From the NCBI GenBank assembly GCA_009617715.1, contig VTFK01000220.1, positions 682,001 to 746,000 of the forward strand: DNA of 64,000 bases, written 5' to 3'. The notes below the pieces were generated by a model. The model was given only the letters and a program-made list of their open reading frames with translations. It was not told where the DNA came from and did no database searches. Shown here in pieces: positions 9,700 through 21,599 of this stretch. Each line of letters opens with the position of its first letter. Within the stretch, counting starts at the first letter, position 1. A program made the position numbers and the translations under genes. This DNA comes from Plectrocnemia conspersa (taxonomy: Eukaryota; Arthropoda; Insecta; Trichoptera; Polycentropodidae).

Positions 9700-11960
9700 A
9701 TTTAATCCTAAATTAATTTAAAAAAATAATTTTAATAAATTAAGATTAGAATTACAAAAATGTGACTGGAATGTAGATAATATGGATGTTAACATGATAT
9801 AGAACAAAATTTATAAGAATATAGTAGATTGTAAAACAAAAAGTCAATATAATTTTAAGAAGGAATATCGTTACAACCCAAAACCGTGGTTTAATGATGA
9901 TGTTAAAAATGCTATAAAGGAAAGAGATGAGTCATACAAAATTTTTCAAATATTAAAAACAGAACAAATAGAATATAAAGTCTTTAATGAAAAATGGAAA
10001 ACATACACACAATGTAGAAATATGGCAGTCAAAGTATTAAGAATGGCTAAAAAGAAATGGTATGAAAAATTGATTAAATACAAAATGATCCAAATAAGAT
10101 GTGGAAATCAATAAAACAATTAATTAATCCAACTCAGAAAAACGACATAATAAAAATGGAAATTAATGGAAATATATATCAAGATCCTTATATAATAGCA
10201 GAAAAAATGAATACATATTACATTGAGAGCATAGAAGAAATTGTGAATTCAATACCAAGGATTAGTAATTTAGTACAATATAATAATAAAGCAATAATTG
10301 TAAAATTTAGTAAATTTAAATCAGTATCATTAGATGAAATTCATAACATAATATGTAAATTTAAAAAGGAACTAGTACTGATGAACTAGATATAAATATA
10401 ATTAAAGAAACATGGGAAATAATAGGAACTAAATTAAATTATTTAATAAATAAAGCACTCTCCTTAGTAAATATGTTTGTTTAAAATGCGCTATATTTAT
10501 GTGACTAAGAAGTGATTAATTTAATTTTAATTATTGCACATTTAGTATATATTTTAGAATATCTGTATAATATCTTCTTAATACTTCTCAAAACATAATA
10601 TGTGAACAACAATCAGGATTCAGAGAAAAGCATTCCACTGAAACTGCATTACAAGTAGTGATAAATGATTGGCTGTTGGCTAAGGATACAAACAAAATCA
10701 TTGGAGCAGTTTTCTTGGATTTCAAGAGAGCCTTCGAAACAATAGACAGAAAAAATAATGTTGAAGAAATTGGAGAGTATAGGTATAAGTGATATAGTTT
10801 TAAGATGGTTTATTAATTACTTATATAAAAGAAAACAAAAAAAGTTAAATAAATAATGTATATTCTGAAGAGAAATTAGTGTCTTATGGAGTACCACAAG
10901 GGTCTAAATTGGGACCATTGTTATTTGTTTTGTATATTAATGATATAGTTAATAACGTGAAAAAAAATGTAAAATTCATCTATTTGCGGATGACACATTA
11001 ATGTATTGCATAGGTGATAACATTAAAGAAATTGTAAATAATTTAAATAATGAATTAAGTATATTAGAAATATGGTTAAAGAATAATGTACTTAAATTAA
11101 ATGAGAATAAAACTAAATGTATGTTTATTAATTATAAAAATGTTTTAGATAATAGTACCAAAATAGTAATAAATAACTCTAGTATAGAAATAGTGGATAA
11201 TATAAAATATTTAGGAGTAATTGTTGATACAAAATTAAATTTTAAAGAACATTGTAATTACATATTAAAAAAAATTAGTAGAAAAAAATAGGTTTATTAT
11301 CTAGATTAAGAAATATATTAAGTATAAATACAAAAAAAATAATTTATTAATAGTATAATATTGCCCCATTTTAATTATTGTGCAACACTATTAAATATGT
11401 TAAATAAATTAGACAAACAAATGTTGCAAAATTACAAAATAGGGCAATGAGAGTAATCTTAAATAAAAATAGATTAACTAATTGTAAAAGTATGAATGAT
11501 AGATTAGAATGGTTGAATGTTCAAGAAATATTGAGTATGAATGTTTTAGTATTTATATATAAGTTAGAAAATTATATGTTACCAAAATATTTTAATAAGT
11601 ATTTAATAAGAAATAAAGATGTATATAAATATAATACTAGAAATAGAGAAAATTTAAAGATAATTAAGTATAAGAAAACGAGTACGGCTAGGGGAATTAT
11701 GTACGGAGGTTTTGATTTATATAATAGTCTTCCAAGAGAAACTGAAACAGCAAAAAAATATAACGGGTTTCATAAATGGAATAAAAAAACACCTTCGTAC
11801 ATATAGAAATAAATTATAATATTAAGACTTTATTATTGTATATTTTATTTTTTTCTTTCTGTTATGTATTTTTTATATATTTTTATATATGTTTACTAAA
11901 TTTGTTAGATGTAAAGATTAGCTATTAAGCTAAATAAATTAATAAAATAAATAATAATAA
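9700..11960 (+). mobile_element. Non-LTR retrotransposon (jockey/CR1-like), copy 1, 5'-truncated and mutated
   Basis: The plus strand encodes the post-endonuclease linker (NPKPWFNDDVKNAIKERDES, about 9,880), then reverse-transcriptase blocks: FLDFKRAFETIDRK (about 10,715), GVPQGSKLGPLLFVLYIND (about 10,890-10,945), and the catalytic FADDTLMY (about 10,980). These are followed by ENKTKCMFIN, IKYLGVIVDTKLNFKEHCNY and the C-terminal region ending near 11,806. Single-base shifts break the frame repeatedly (for example near 10,370 and 10,750). The 3' end is an AT-rich UTR with the hairpin TTAGCTATTAAGCTAA and a (TAAA/TAA)n tail. Domain order fits jockey, CR1 or related clades; the clade is not certain. 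A close sister copy lies at 57,044-58,880. Confidence 0.9.
10468..10583 (+). other. Foreign segment replacing part of the LINE reverse transcriptase
   Basis: Copy 1 and the copy at 57-58.9 kb agree up to GCACTCTCC and again from TACTTCTCAAAAC. Between these points copy 1 has about 116 bp of unrelated AT-rich DNA where the other has about 180 bp encoding EMPENLKIATIVPIPKIKN and the next residues. A deletion filled by other DNA explains it. Confidence 0.7.
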
Positions 11961-12839
11961 TTTAAATAGTGCATATGCTAGCATATATTTACTTCTGAAA
12001 ATAACCAAAATTAAATTACGCGTTTATTTTCAGTCTGTCTTTGCAGAACCCACTTTATATATAATACAGCTTTGCATATATGTACTGCATGTACGTATCC
12101 GGTTATTTTGCAAAATTAATTGCGAACAATAATTAATAAATTCAATCTTGCACGGCGTCTTTTTCAATCTTATAAATCGTAATCGAATCGAGCTTGGAAA
12201 TAATTATAGAAATGCTAGGTATATTTTAAAAATATCATTTAAAGTATATTTGCCACTGGATGTTTGGATTATGTTAATTACTATATGCTAGTCATAGTCA
12301 TTCATTTTTTCGAAATGCCATTTAAAGGTATTTAATAACAACTTAAATATAATACATAGGCTTTTAATGTATGCATTGGTATACTAATACTATTTTATAG
12401 TATAAATAACGGACAAGCTCAACGAGGAATTGATGCATATCGCGTACACGACACAATTTGTACTAACATTTATTTATTTGTTGCTGATACGTCTGCATAT
12501 AAATTATATATAATACATAAATACAAATATGATAAATATATAAAAATATGCATGTTTTCAAATAGTCATTTTTTGTTATTCTAAGTACTACATTAATAGT
12601 CAGATAATAATAAAAAACGCTCCGCGTGAGAATTGGCGGATTACAAAAATGTATGGGGGCTATCCACATAGTTACGCCAAATTTAAATCTCGTAATAGAA
12701 AAATGTAGTAGCTGATATTGCGACATATTGGTGACACACAGAAATTTTTAACGGTAAAATACGAGTTCGCTGCTGCGAATCGAGCACCTTATGAATTACG
12801 CTTATAATCAATATGTAAAACAAACAAACACGCAAGTAT
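11961..12839. other. AT-rich spacer
   Basis: No gene seen. The open frames on the minus strand (12,463-12,976) have low-complexity Y/I/L composition and no motif. Confidence 0.5.
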
Positions 12840-13260
12840 TTAATAAACCGGTAGCCGAAGAGGTACCGCCGGCTCCGATTCGGTAATTTATTATATTTTT
12901 CAATTTCCTCAAGGCGAAAGTTCGTTAAACGGGAGGAGGCTAAAACGAGAAGTTGATACGACGTATGTTTGTTCACATCTTATTGGTTAATTTTCTTGGT
13001 AAGGGTACGATTTACAGGTGTCTGCGAGGTGGGTCGCCCATATATCGTGTGGCAACCGTAGGTTTTTTTTAATTAAGAACGGCCTCTCGAGCTGCCTCTG
13101 CCTCGCCGGCTATTTGTTTAACAAAGTGTAATAGTTTATGTGCAGGCGCGCACACACCCGAGCTTTCGTTTTTTGACAATTCCTTGCATTTCACAAGCAA
13201 TTGGCGACTTACTAGTGAACCTGAGAAATACTCGTGTAGTTAAGAACCGGGAACTTGAAA
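12840..13260. other. GC-richer island, candidate conserved non-coding element
   Basis: Contains several CG-rich words (for example GGTACCGCCGGCTCCGATTC near 12,860 and GGCGCGCACACACCCGAGC near 13,145). No open frame spans it. Confidence 0.25.
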
Positions 13261-14386
13261 AAGATTTTTGCTACTAGAGTCGCACGATTTTTAATTGAGT
13301 TTGTAGTTAGGTTAAAACTGAGGGCTTAAAATATAATCATTACTGATATGTATAATATATTGATATAATTTCAGTTTTGATATATATTAAATTCTTTGGT
13401 ATATAACATTAAGAATATGCAACTAACACATTTTTATTTTTATAAAAATAAATAACGAAATATCAAAAAATAATCTTAGTAAATAGTATTTTTAAAGAAT
13501 ATGTATTGATTCTTGCTTTATTTTAAAACTACATGCGCTCTAAAATATAATTCTGAATTGAATGTTTTATATCAAAATAGTTATGTTAAAGCTTTTTTTT
13601 ATCCAAAACGCACACACTTTGGACTAATACAGTTATATTTGTTACCAGTTACTGTGATATGTTACATAAATATGATTTTTTTATTATATTTGTGCGAAAT
13701 ATATATTTTTTTTTTATATTATTTTTATAACTACGAGTCTTTTAATATATCTAATGGTTCTGTGTAAAACAAAAACGTATCATAATCTTGTGACTCGGCT
13801 GTAGCACGCGCGAATGAATGTGTATACAAATTGGAAGGCCCGACGCTCACTGATATATATATGTTCTTGTTAAATATTAATTGTCATGTTTTCTGCTATT
13901 CTTTAAAAAATAATGCAAACACAACTTTATAAATAGAAAAACGCCACTGTTTATTATAGCATCGTTTAATTGCCCAGCTCTCCCATATGTGCTATAAGAG
14001 TATTAGACGATCTGATTCGTTTCAGTAGCCTTTTTCGAGCGTATGTTTTATGGGCCATTATCACAATAAACGACTAATGAACTGTCATAATCGATTTCAT
14101 AATCCGTTTTATTACCGAACGATTCAAAACCGGTTTAGTCCGGTCTATGATTAAAGTTGGTCGATTCGTTTTAATTAGTCGAAAAAACTTCGATATGTAT
14201 GTAGTATAATATATCCTATCCGGTTCGATACAAATCCTTCAATATTCTGTTTATGTTTATTAGATTTATAGATCAATTTAAATTCAGACTTGTTTTATTT
14301 ACCAAATACGTTCTCCAATTAAGTAAAACATAAAATAATTTTATATCATGTTATTATATTTAATTTGTATTTTTTTTTTGTTTCAG
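13261..14386. other. AT-rich spacer with a weaker island at about 13,960-14,240
   Basis: The frame at 13,513-13,767 is low-complexity and unlikely to be coding. The island holds repeated CGATTC/CGGTTTAGTCCGG words. The stretch ends in a pyrimidine-rich tract leading to TTTCAG at 14,381-14,386. Confidence 0.4.
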
Positions 14387-14414
14387 GTAATAGTCCTCAT
14401 TACTACTTCATCTG
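14387..14414 (+). CDS. Candidate 28-nt microexon of an unrecognised plus-strand gene
   Basis: A strong acceptor (T-rich tract, then TTTCAG ending at 14,386) is followed 28 nt later by a strong donor, GTATGT (14,415-14,420). Two frames are open: VIVLITTSS plus one base, or NSPHYYFI preceded by two bases and followed by two. Each can join in frame to a block behind another strong acceptor at 50,246, giving GSIFGTLIGIQAFQLSVYRN or a 59-codon alternative. I do not recognise the protein. A 28-nt exon with a 36-kb intron is unusual but known for insect neural genes. Chance occurrence of both signals is possible. Confidence 0.25.
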
Positions 14415-14969
14415 GTATGTTACGTATTATTTTAGTAATTTAAACCCAAATATTTACATATATTTGCTTAATTCAGTATTATGACTGTTGTTGTGTTTAG
14501 AAAAAAAATATTTAGATAGATGTGTCATTATGACATTTTACATTGCATACATGAATGAATGGAATAGTTTTTATTAACTCAATTATAAAATAATTTTCTA
14601 ATAACATAATATTAGTAAAACTTAATTTTAATAATATATATGATATATAACATTCCGGACCATCTGACAAAAATTGCATTTGATATATTTTTAACGTCCT
14701 AATATATGTTTTAAATAAATAATAAAGGGCACGAGTTAACTCTTTCTATGCTAAAAATAAATATAAAAATTAGCTATTGTGCAACATATTTTATGCAAAT
14801 ATTTTAATTAGGCATTAAAAATTATTAAATATATATATTAATAATATTTATTTATTAACAACCATATTTTCTTTACTGCTCAGTGTTGCCATATAGTGAA
14901 TTTCCATCGCGGTGAAAACGCTCGGTTATCAAAGACTTTTTATATCAATATTACGACTGTGAATCGAAT
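14415..14969. other. AT-rich spacer
   Basis: No gene seen. Near its end (14,904-14,934) lies CCATCGCGGTGAAAACGCTC, a diverged relative of the core of the next fold-back. Confidence 0.5.
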
Positions 14970-15224
14970 AAAGCACATCTTAACCAAATTTTGCCCAATA
15001 GAAGAGCGCAAAAAACAATTATCCCTTCTCAGAAGTCAAAATCCACGTCAAAAGCAATAAAATCGTGGCGTCGCCATCGCAGTGGGAACGCTCGTTACCG
15101 AGCGTTCCCACTGCGATGGCGACGCCAACGATTTTATTGCTTTTGACGTGAATTTTTGCCTTCTGAGAAGTGATAATTGTTTTTGCGCTCTTCTATTGAC
15201 CAAAATTCGGTTAGAATATACTTT
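14970..15224. repeat. Near-perfect fold-back: ~115-bp arms, 4-nt loop
   Basis: The left arm (14,981-15,094) and the right arm (15,099-15,213) are reverse complements with only about seven differences, separated by TTAC. Weaker pairing extends to about 14,970 and 15,224. The arm core is GCGTCGCCATCGCAGTGGGA. The RNA would form one very long hairpin. No clear target duplication or known terminal repeat was found. It could be a fold-back MITE, an inverted duplication or a hairpin-RNA locus. Confidence 0.9.
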
Positions 15225-15962
15225 GATCAGCCCTTTGAGTAGAAGTCCATAATAATATCAGTTAGGAGAGCTATCATATTTTTAAAACATAGTGTAATAT
15301 CGAAATACGATTTGTCTGTACTTATTCTTCCGCTTATTTTCCCTTGAGATATGAATTGGCTTAGTTTGTATTTTGAACTTGACTTGAGTTTTAAAACTTA
15401 ATTTTAGAACTTTCATTAGGTTAGATTTGGGTTTGAACAGCAAATGGACGTTTTGCAATCGTCAAATTAAGCTCCATAAATGAGCATATTAGCGCTTATT
15501 AAGTTATATTTTCGCTAAAAATGTATTTGGACTTTACTAGTGAAAATATAATCTTACCAAAACATACACATTCACTATAACATTTATTATTCGGATGTAA
15601 ATAAATATTGATAATTATGTATATTTATATTACTACTTATGGAAAAGTTGAAATTATATAATTTTACTAGCACTTGCCAGATAATTTGTATTTTCACTTG
15701 TAAAAATATATATTTACTGGTGAAATGTATTCTGATATGATTTTACTGAAATGATATATTTAAAAAAATATTTTCGGGATAGATTCGTGACTGTTTTTTT
15801 TAGATTTTATTTTAGGAATAATCACATGAAATTGAATACATTATTTATGTATTTTTCTGCATTAAATCCAGTTGTCAAATTTCTGATAATAAGATATATA
15901 AAAACATTAAATTTATATAATTCAGCTGGTGCTGTTGTTGTTTTTCCTTATTTCTTTGCTTC
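15225..15962. other. AT-rich spacer
   Basis: No gene or repeat recognised. The 72-codon frame at 15,751 is low-complexity and runs up to the next transposon end. Confidence 0.5.
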
Positions 15963-15970
15963 TTCCTAAG

Positions 15971-17597
15971 CGGTACGCGACAGTTGGGCGACGGACAAAT
16001 GGGCGATTCCGGTCAATTGGGCGACGGTCAATTGGGCGATGGTTATTTGGGCGACGGTCATATGGGCGACAGAAAAAACTTGCACGCTTTGCTTTATTGT
16101 AAATATTAATAAAATATGCATTAAAACGAAAAAGTATATTAAATGCTAAAAACAATTTTATTTTCAAATTATGAACTCATATTATAATTATATGCAATAC
16201 CATGTAAATATTCTATGATATTTTTTCTATTGTACCTCAAAACTTTTATAAAAATTCTTTGGTCTATTCTTTTTATAAAGATATCCATTCAAACATATTT
16301 TTTCCTTGTCTTTTTGACTTAATATGCCTGAATTATCCATTTATGAAGAATATAAACTGTGGTAACTCAAATTAGTCGTTCTTAACAATGATCTATAAAA
16401 ACCAATCATCTATAAATAGCACATAAAATATAACCCACATGTGAATAAAAAGACACATACTTATTTTCTTGCTGTACTGAATTTTTTACCAAAAACACAA
16501 TGACACTGTGACAAAGTGTTTTAAAACCACGACAAAAATAATTTTCAAAGACGCAACGAAACTTTTTGCGAACATTTTCAGTCAAAATTCAAAAGTATAC
16601 TGAGCGCTAGTTATGGGTTTTAATATTTATATATAACTACCCTATCTAGTTTTAAATAGATAACTGTAAAATATGCGATTTTTGTGAATTCCCAAAGTTT
16701 ATTCTCACACTAATTTCCAAGGCGCAAAACATAAAAAAAATTCGCGTTAAGGGCAAAACCCACGATAAACATTTATCAGCGCTAGTTCTAGGTTATTATA
16801 TTTATATATAACTACCCTATTCAGTTTAAAATAGATAACGGTAAAATATGCGATTTTTGGAAATTCCAAAAGATTGTTCTCACAGTAATTTATAAGTCTC
16901 AAAACATAAAAAAATCGCGTAAAGGACAAAATCCACGATTAACACTTATCAGCGTTAGTTCTGTGTTATTATATTTATATATAACTATCCTATCTAATTT
17001 AAAATAGATAACTATAAAATATGCGATTTTTGGAAATTCCAAAGGTTTGTTCTCAGAGTAGTTTCCAAGGCTCAAAACATAAAAAAAATTCGCGTAAGGG
17101 CCCACTATAAACATTTATCAGGTAGTATACTTATAATAAAATTACCGACTTAAGCCGTGTGTTTTAAGTGTTTTATGATATCGGGTAACTCTTCTAATTT
17201 CATGAATAAAAAAAATCAAACTGTTTAAGTGATATTTTATGATTAAATAAGCACAAATGATAAGTAAATATATACATACTATATCTAATGTAGGTATATT
17301 ATATTTTGTTAAGACCGAATAATGTTTTCATCTTTTAATTCTATTCTAAAAAATATTACTAATATTTTCGTATGTACGTATATGTACAATATATATATAT
17401 TTTAATATGTATTAAATTATGTTAATTATTTAATTAATTATAAGATCATGATTTGCATCACATTTATTTGTAATGCATTATTATTGTATCGCCCAAAAGA
17501 CCGTCGCCCAAAAGACCATCGCCCATTTGTCCGTCGCCCATTTTGAATCGCCCATTTGACCGTCGCCCAATCGCCGTCGCCCAATTGACCGTGTCCC
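15971..17597 (+). mobile_element. GGGCGA-ended non-autonomous DNA transposon, copy 2 (1,627 bp)
   Basis: Flanked by a perfect 8-bp target duplication, TTCCTAAG (15,963-15,970 and 17,598-17,605). The left end has about six GGGCGA units spaced about 16 bp (15,980-16,075), including GGTCAATTGGGCGACGGTCA. The right end has about eight reverse-orientation GCCCA units (17,490-17,597). The interior is collinear with copy 1, with three tandem ~173-bp repeats and no transposase. Copy 1 has fewer end units, so the arrays vary in number. Confidence 0.9.
16603..17120. repeat. Three ~173-bp tandem repeats inside element copy 2
   Basis: Units start near 16,603, 16,779 and 16,952 at the recurring GCGCTAG/GCGTTAG word. 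They correspond one to one to the units in copy 1. The open frames they create (16,747-17,114, minus) are repeat artefacts. Confidence 0.85.
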
Positions 17598-17605
17598 TTC
17601 CTAAG

Positions 17606-17999
17606 GTATTCAATCTGAATTTTCAGATCGAATACCTAAATTTAATGCTACTAATTTCGTTGAATATCTGTTCCTTTCATAATAATGTTTATTGTGAATA
17701 TACTAGCTAGAAAATGCTTGCTTTTGAAGGCAATGTTCTACTTCATCTTATAGGAAATATCATATGTATATAAATAAAAATAAAATTATGATTAATCAGT
17801 TTATAAAACTTTACAGTAATTTTTATATTAGTAATTATTATACAATAATCATTATATATAAATAAATGCTTAAATCAACTATATTTTATAATATGATACT
17901 TCTATTGTATGATACTAAAGATTCGCTGATTTTTTCATAGCTTAACGAAATCGTTCAGATTTTTTGAGCCACGTTGTACGTCTCCGAATTTAAAATGTC
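17606..17999. other. AT-rich spacer
   Basis: No gene or repeat recognised. Confidence 0.5.
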
Positions 18000-18450
18000 C
18001 GATTTTTGTTTCATTAATATCTATCGATTACCCTCGAGCGATACATATCTCGGTTTCGTTTCGGTTCGCCCTTTAACATCCTAATCCTCGCTGGGTCGTA
18101 ACTCACCTGCCTCCTCGCCACCGGCCTTAAATCAACACAAACTAATTACCGCGAGCACTGTAAACTATAGAAACTAATTATGAATATTCAATTTATGGCT
18201 ACCGATTTTATTTACGAGCGATCGATACGGCCACCGATCCTCCGTTCAGTTCGATGTATAATTTAATATCTCCTCCACCTCCTCCTCCTACTCTCTCGAC
18301 AGAGTTTGTTTTTGGATTCTTTATTGCGATCCGCTTATCAATCCTCGAAAGTAATTAATACACGGCCATGATGATGCGGGGTGAGGGACAGGAGGGGGTG
18401 GCGCCGTTGCATCTTCCGTTTGTAGCTTTTGTCCTCGGAGGTGACCATAA
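18000..18450. promoter_or_regulatory. GC-richer island with clustered homeodomain-type sites
   Basis: Contains ACTAATTACC (about 18,142), ACTAATTATG (about 18,174) and AGTAATTAAT (about 18,351) among CG-rich words such as GAGCGATCGATACGGCC, then a CTCCTCCACCTCCTCCTCC run (about 18,271). No frame is convincingly coding. Enhancer-like function is inferred from the site cluster and composition, not shown. Confidence 0.3.
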
Positions 18451-18779
18451 AGCGACTTGGACTAATCTGATCATTATTAAGAAATATAAATCACAAACTT
18501 TAACTGCAATTGATAGAGCAAATCTTAAAATTATTAAAAATATAGAAATAGGGCATTTGGTTTTTAAAACGGGCTTTTGAAACAAGCCGCTGAAAGGATG
18601 CACTTAAGGAATAAAAAAACATGGCCATATTACGCTTAAGTGTTTTTTTGCGCAAATAATGCACATTTAATTGTAGTTTACTGTAATAATATTTATAAAT
18701 AATTAATAATGTGCAATAATTTTTATTTTAATATAATTTACATTCTCTCACCTTTTGGTCAGTTTTTTATTAGCATCAA

Positions 18780-18950
18780 AGTATTTCATTCAAAATATTT
18801 CGATAGCCCTCATTTTACATCGTTTATATTTTAAAGTGTCGAAATAAATATTAGTCGGAAGGAGCAAGGTCTGCAGAATAAGGTGGATGAATTAAAACCT
18901 TCCAACCAAGTTGCTTGATTTTTCTTTTTTTTAAAACCGCAAAAATTAAT
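18780..18950 (-). pseudogene. Mariner (mellifera-type) transposase, C-terminal fragment
   Basis: The minus strand reads QLGWKVLIHPPYSADLAPSD, then a stop and YLFR. This corresponds to the third catalytic aspartate block of mellifera-type mariners (family: LGWEVLxHPPYSPDLAPSDYxLFRSL). Only about 55 codons remain, with stops. No terminal repeats are visible. It is related to fragments at 4.1, 39.2 and 59.6 kb. Confidence 0.75.
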
Positions 18951-20279
18951 TTATTTTATCGGCACTAAACAAAGTTTTTTTTAATAAGTATGCTTTAATT
19001 AACATTTTTATATTCATGAAAAATAAGCCTTAATTTAAGAAACAATTTCAGACAAATTCTGGAATAATGCTGTAATACGAATCTCTGTTTGCTTAATATT
19101 GTTCATACATGCTTACATTTTTTGAACCTGTCTATACTTGCCTTGGACTTATCTGACATTTTACATTTTTATATTTTTGAATATAAATTAACAACTTTCT
19201 CGGTCTGATTACGATAGATAGCACGCGATGCACTTTGAGCACCACTGAACATTGCAATTAACGGTGCTATTTGTTCGTAAGCATTTAATAAACAGTGTCC
19301 CAGTAAAAAAATGCGCACGATTTGTTACAGATTATCTTAAAAATTGTACAAATTACTAGTATTATTATATTTATAGAACTTATAAGTAATATTTTAAAGT
19401 TAAAAGCAAATTTTTGGAATACTAATTATAAAAATGTATTAATGACACATTGCATATTAATATAAAGCTTATAATATATAATAATAAAAAAAATAGGAAA
19501 ATACTAATTAGGAAAAGTAAAAATGACAAAATAAATAATAATGACACTGATTCTGCTTTCGAAAATAATATTGTTATTTTTCTTAGTTAGAATATTTAAT
19601 AATTATCTTTTGCAGTCACTAAATGAACCCTTTGAATAATGAGTTAATTTATACACATTTGTTAATTTTCATAATACCTGAATTAGTATCTCGTATTTTT
19701 CCATGTAACGAATAGAGTTGAGCCGGTTCTTAATATTCACAACTTCTCTCAAGCTTACGGGTTCATCTCTTCTTTTTTCTCAGTTTTGTACCAATATCAG
19801 CCATTTTAGAAACGTCAATTATTGCCTACACATTTTATTACATTATTTTAGAAATATTTAGAATTATTTTTAATAGTAAAAAAAGTCGAAAAAATGGTAA
19901 AGACGTGCACCGATGAAAATGTGTAAAAAAATAAAGGCATTGGGCTTAATAATTACTATTAAGAAGATTACTAAATAAGTTGGTATCTCTTACAGTTTTG
20001 ACTGATATTTCTGTCAAATTTATTCCAACTGTTGAATTTTTTAAAAATATTGCCGAGCATAGTTGCATATTTATGTCATCAAAATAAAGGTCTAATCGTC
20101 CTAAAGGTTAAAGATAGAAAAAGCACATTCGATCAAATTTTATGCTTCTTATTACTGTTTTTTACTATGACGGTATAATCCAGTCAATAATGATCTTTTT
20201 TTATCCTAATTATGGATAAAAAAATTTTAGTTTTATACCACGATAACGCATTTGTTAATTATTGGCCAAAAGCGACATT
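18951..20279. other. AT-rich spacer
   Basis: No gene or recognised repeat. A large part is near-homopolymeric A/T. Confidence 0.5.
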
Positions 20280-20287
20280 GTTGTGAC

Positions 20288-21393
20288 TAGAGTCTCCAAT
20301 TACTCGAACCATCAACTACTCGAGTATCGAATATTAAAATTTTAAAATACTCGAGTACTTTCGAGTATTTACCAAATGTACCAAAATAGCTATTATTCAA
20401 ATTTGTGCATATATAAATAAATAAATAAATAAAATATTTAGTATGTTAATTTTTACAATTATTTTAACTTCACGAACATACTTTTTAAAAACAATAATGC
20501 AAAAAGTGTCTCGAATTTAATATTACTGCTAACCTTTGGTTTTATTATTCCCGTTATGGAAACAACCCTTTCCGTTGCTGTTGATGTTGGTCTTATTGTC
20601 ATATACGCGTTGGATAAGGCTTCTAATTTATATCTGTTTGCTTTTTATAGATATAAAATTTTTTGAACTCTCTTTTTATGTTCTCTTCTTTCATTTCCTT
20701 CTCTACTTTTCTCTTATTTCCTTCGACTATTGACAAAATAGCATTTTGTAATTCTTCTTGAATAGATTTTTTTCTTAACAATATACAATATTCTACTCCT
20801 TTTGATTAATGCGAAAAATTAAATCTATATCCTTTGAAGATGTATTTGGGTGAATCTCTTTCACTCTAGAGCTAAACGGTTCGCAAAGAACTGACTTTAC
20901 TTTAAATGCCTTTAAAACACACAATTGTTTTGATTTATATTTTAAGCTGAGGGATCAGTATAAACAATTTACAACACTTTACGCTACAACTGCATAGTCA
21001 TAAAAACTAAATTTTTTTTTTAGATATTTCATATTGTTTATTGCTATAAATTAGATAAGTCGGGACTGTCGAACAGAAAACACAAAAGAAATTTCTCCGT
21101 CGTACCCACTAACATAGCCGACGACCGGAACTATGCAACTATGGAACTATGAAAAAATTATACCTGATAGTAACCGCTCTAACTCGGGACTTCGGGCATA
21201 AACGCCAAATAAAAGCAAGACGTTAACCTTTACCGGACCGAGTTAAAGTTATTTTTGTTTCTGAAAGATTTCAAATATTTTTAATTTCGAGTATTAATCG
21301 AGTAATTTTCAAAATACTCGATTATCAAGTACTTGAAAAATAGACAAAAATACTCGAGTATCGAGTACTCGATTACTCGAATTAGAGACTCTA
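20288..21393 (-). mobile_element. hAT family A, copy 1 (1,106 bp, internally deleted)
   Basis: Bounded by a perfect 8-bp target duplication, GTTGTGAC (20,280-20,287 and 21,394-21,401). The ends are TAGAGTCTCCAATTACTCGA and, inward from the right, TAGAGACTCTAATTCGAGTA. Subterminal zones are rich in CTCGAGTA words, themselves palindromic. The minus strand carries only the last 55 codons of the transposase (20,459-20,626). It is therefore a deletion derivative that needs an autonomous relative. Collinear with copies at 30,431 (opposite orientation) and 36,030. Confidence 0.92.
20459..20626 (-). pseudogene. hAT family A transposase, C-terminal dimerisation segment
   Basis: The minus strand encodes a 55-codon stretch ending in a stop, with RPT-ATERV-S and GIIKPK followed by an LFALLFLK-type end. 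This matches the hAT C-terminal dimerisation domain (family pattern ATERxFSxxGxIxxxxRxxL...LxFLK). The catalytic DDE part is absent. The open frame seen in the opposite direction (20,536-20,733) is a shadow. Confidence 0.8.
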
Positions 21394-21599
21394 GTTGTGA
21401 CGCTTAAGAGGCAAAAATATAATACCACAGATACTACAATTTTTTTTTATATTGTACCTATAATAATTTGTGAAATCTTTTATTAAAATTAGCAATGCTA
21501 TATAGGCAAGAAGTATGCATATTAGAATCAGCACTATTTATGTTACTTAACCTATGTACTTTTTTCACATTTTTTTAATATTCGTGTAATACGAGAATG

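Noticed and set aside
15971..17597. GGGCGA arrays as a CRISPR-like repeat-spacer array
   Set aside because: Units are short, spacing is irregular, both ends are arrayed in inverted orientation, and an 8-bp target duplication shows a transposon.
20536..20733. Plus-strand frame beginning MVLLFPLW
   Set aside because: It is the opposite-strand shadow of the hAT dimerisation domain. The same shadow occurs at 31,094 and 36,271.
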